This document shows, in pieces, positions 5,679-5,680 of a DNA stretch of 5,680 nt. Within the stretch, counting starts at the first letter, position 1, and every line of letters begins with the position of its first letter. Source of the DNA: UBA993 sp964389365 (GTDB lineage: Bacteria > Bacillota > Dethiobacteria > DTU022); NCBI GenBank assembly GCA_964389365.1, contig CAYMDO010000060.1:1-5680 (forward strand), written 5' to 3'. The notes under the pieces were generated by a model. The model was not told where the DNA came from. It worked only from the letters and a program-made list of their open reading frames with translations, and did not search any database. A program made the position numbers and the translations under genes.

Positions 5679-5680
5679 CG

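Noticed and set aside
5410..5680. T-box or other known amino-acid riboswitch in the liv leader
   Set aside because: The T-box antiterminator core (AGGGTGGNACCGCG type) is absent, no strong terminator with a U-tract precedes livJ, and I recognise no known aptamer core.
5641..5680. C-terminus of an upstream minus-strand gene
   Set aside because: All three minus frames are open for only a few codons from the edge before a stop (or just past it), which is too little to recognise any protein.

Overview
The window holds one compact, minus-strand gene cluster for an ABC importer of the branched-chain/hydrophobic amino-acid family (HAAT). In transcription order (right to left) it runs: substrate-binding lipoprotein (livJ-like), permeases livH and livM, ATPases livG and livF, then the 5' part of a membrane redox protein that leaves the window at position 1. 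All five transporter genes look intact. Gaps are 68 bp (livJ-livH), 6 bp (livH-livM), 12 bp (livM-livG), a 4-bp ATGA overlap (livG-livF) and about 44 bp before the redox gene. No terminator-like hairpin is visible after livF, so the sixth gene may be co-transcribed.

The organism is probably a Gram-positive Firmicute, most likely of a clostridial type. The binding protein is a predicted lipoprotein. Ribosome-binding sites are strong and purine-rich (GGGGAGGT, AGGGAGGTGA, AAGGAGG). TTG and GTG starts are used alongside ATG, and a Gram-positive-style boxA motif lies at the right edge. This is inference from style, not a species call.

Region by region (minus strand unless stated): 1-690, 5' part of an exported thioredoxin-like domain (CPVC) joined to a CcdA/DsbD-like membrane domain, with no conventional start codon; 735-1451 livF; 1448-2227 livG; 2240-3244 livM; 3251-4168 livH; 4187-4218, a perfect 13-bp inverted repeat between livJ and livH; 4237-5409, the binding protein; 5410-5680, a 271-bp upstream region. 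That region carries two extended -10 promoter candidates, a 13-codon leader ORF behind a very strong ribosome-binding site, an orphan G-rich site, and on the plus strand a small hairpin followed by a boxA-like motif that hints at an rRNA operon just outside the window.

How it should work: the lipoprotein captures an amino acid outside the membrane and delivers it to the LivH/LivM channel, and LivG/LivF hydrolyse ATP to drive uptake. The intercistronic hairpin could keep the binding protein in excess over the membrane parts. The transporter itself is an ordinary system. The less ordinary items are the leader region, the start of the redox gene, and the right-edge motif. I see no clearly new multi-gene system.
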